DNA of 17,219 nucleotides, taken from NCBI GenBank assembly GCA_009703635.1, contig WLFS01000002.1, positions 1 through 17,219 on the forward strand. Direction: 5' to 3'. The stretch is from Actinomycetota bacterium (GTDB taxonomy: Bacteria; Actinomycetota; Actinomycetes; Actinomycetales; Microbacteriaceae). Position numbers and translations under genes: made by a program. The notes beneath the pieces are model-generated. The model made no database searches. It worked only from the letters and a program-made list of their open reading frames with translations, and was not told the origin of the DNA. Positions 16,748 through 17,219 of this stretch are shown here, one piece after another. How positions within the stretch are numbered: position 1 is the first letter of the stretch; every line of letters begins with the position of its first letter.

Positions 16748-17219
16748 ATGACCGCAAACCGTTAATAGCGGGAAACTGGAAGATGAACCTTGATCATCAA
16801 CAAGGCATCGCACTGGTGCAAAAGCTTGCCTGGACGCTTAAGGATGTAAGCCACGACTACGAGAAGGTCGAAGTGGCTGTCTTCCCTCCCTTTACTGACC
16901 TTAGAAGCATTCAAACCCTGATCGACGCAGACAAACTGCAGCTAGTTCTTGGTGCTCAGGATCTTTCAAAGTTTGACTCTGGTGCCTACACAGGCGAGGT
17001 TTCTGGCCAGTTCTTAAAAAAACTTGACGTAAGGTACGTCTTGGTTGGCCATTCAGAACGTCGAACACTGCACAATGAAGATGGAGGCGTTATCCAAGCA
17101 AAGGTTGGGGCGGCCTTTAGAAACAATCTCACACCGGTGATTTGCGTTGGAGAGACTCTCGAAGAACTTGAGGAACAAGGGGCTGCTGCGGTTCCAATAC
17201 AGCAGCTTGAGAAAGCACT
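16744..17219 (+). CDS. tpiA: Triose-phosphate isomerase (5' part, cut by window end)
   Basis: Interconverts dihydroxyacetone phosphate and glyceraldehyde 3-phosphate. The first 158 residues are present, and about 100 more are expected beyond the window. The active-site residues N11 and K13 (AGNWKMN) and H103 (VGHSERR) are present; the catalytic glutamate loop follows later in the family and is just outside the window. A VICVGET motif is also seen. The start is GTG 16744, overlapping the pgk stop codon by 4 nt (GTGA), with GGAGG 7 nt upstream. This overlap implies translational coupling in the gap–pgk–tpiA operon. Confidence 0.94.
   Translation, partial: MNDRKPLIAGNWKMNLDHQQGIALVQKLAWTLKDVSHDYEKVEVAVFPPFTDLRSIQTLIDADKLQLVLGAQDLSKFDSGAYTGEVSGQFLKKLDVRYVLVGHSERRTLHNEDGGVIQAKVGAAFRNNLTPVICVGETLEELEEQGAAAVPIQQLEKA

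Overview
The window looks like core chromosome from a small-genome actinobacterium. The main evidence is gene order: polA–rpsA–coaE–uvrB–uvrA–uvrC–rapZ–whiA–gap–pgk–tpiA is a recognisably actinobacterial arrangement. WhiA, the four-domain S1 protein, the actinobacterial UvrA zinc-finger variant and a mycobacterial-type SOD fit the same assignment. Base composition is close to balanced by eye and about 97% of the window is coding, with only about 510 intergenic bases. This suggests a streamlined Microbacteriaceae-type organism, such as the freshwater/marine Luna lineage (Rhodoluna/Aquiluna), rather than a high-GC soil actinomycete. Placement below phylum is inference. All twelve genes are on the + strand, and no mobile element, tRNA, rRNA, CRISPR or prophage remnant is visible.

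Layout. 69–2735 polA, preceded by a probable leaderless promoter. 2886–4364 rpsA, closed by a strong intrinsic terminator. 4436–5053 coaE, overlapping 5040–7112 uvrB. 7146–10007 uvrA, whose stop codon directly abuts uvrC (10008–11867). 11921–12796 rapZ and 12801–13781 whiA, 4 nt apart, with no yvcK between them. 13832–14455 a superoxide dismutase predicted to prefer manganese. 14536–15540 gap, 15545–16744/7 pgk and 16744–end tpiA (cut by the window edge), forming a tightly coupled glycolytic operon.

How the genes work together. UvrA, UvrB and UvrC form the complete nucleotide excision repair incision machinery, and DNA polymerase I, encoded just upstream, normally fills the excised gap. RpsA and CoaE serve translation and coenzyme A synthesis. 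RapZ and WhiA are conserved regulators that usually sit with YvcK. The gap–pgk–tpiA block covers the triose-phosphate part of glycolysis and gluconeogenesis.

I did not find a new biological system; the genes are housekeeping. The points most worth checking are: the identical hexamer TAGGCT 6–7 nt before the start codons of polA, coaE and uvrA, implying leaderless mRNAs; the physical overlap of the rpsA terminator with the coaE promoter; the missing yvcK; the natural tyrosine in the Pol I O-helix; and several non-ATG starts that automated annotation may misplace.
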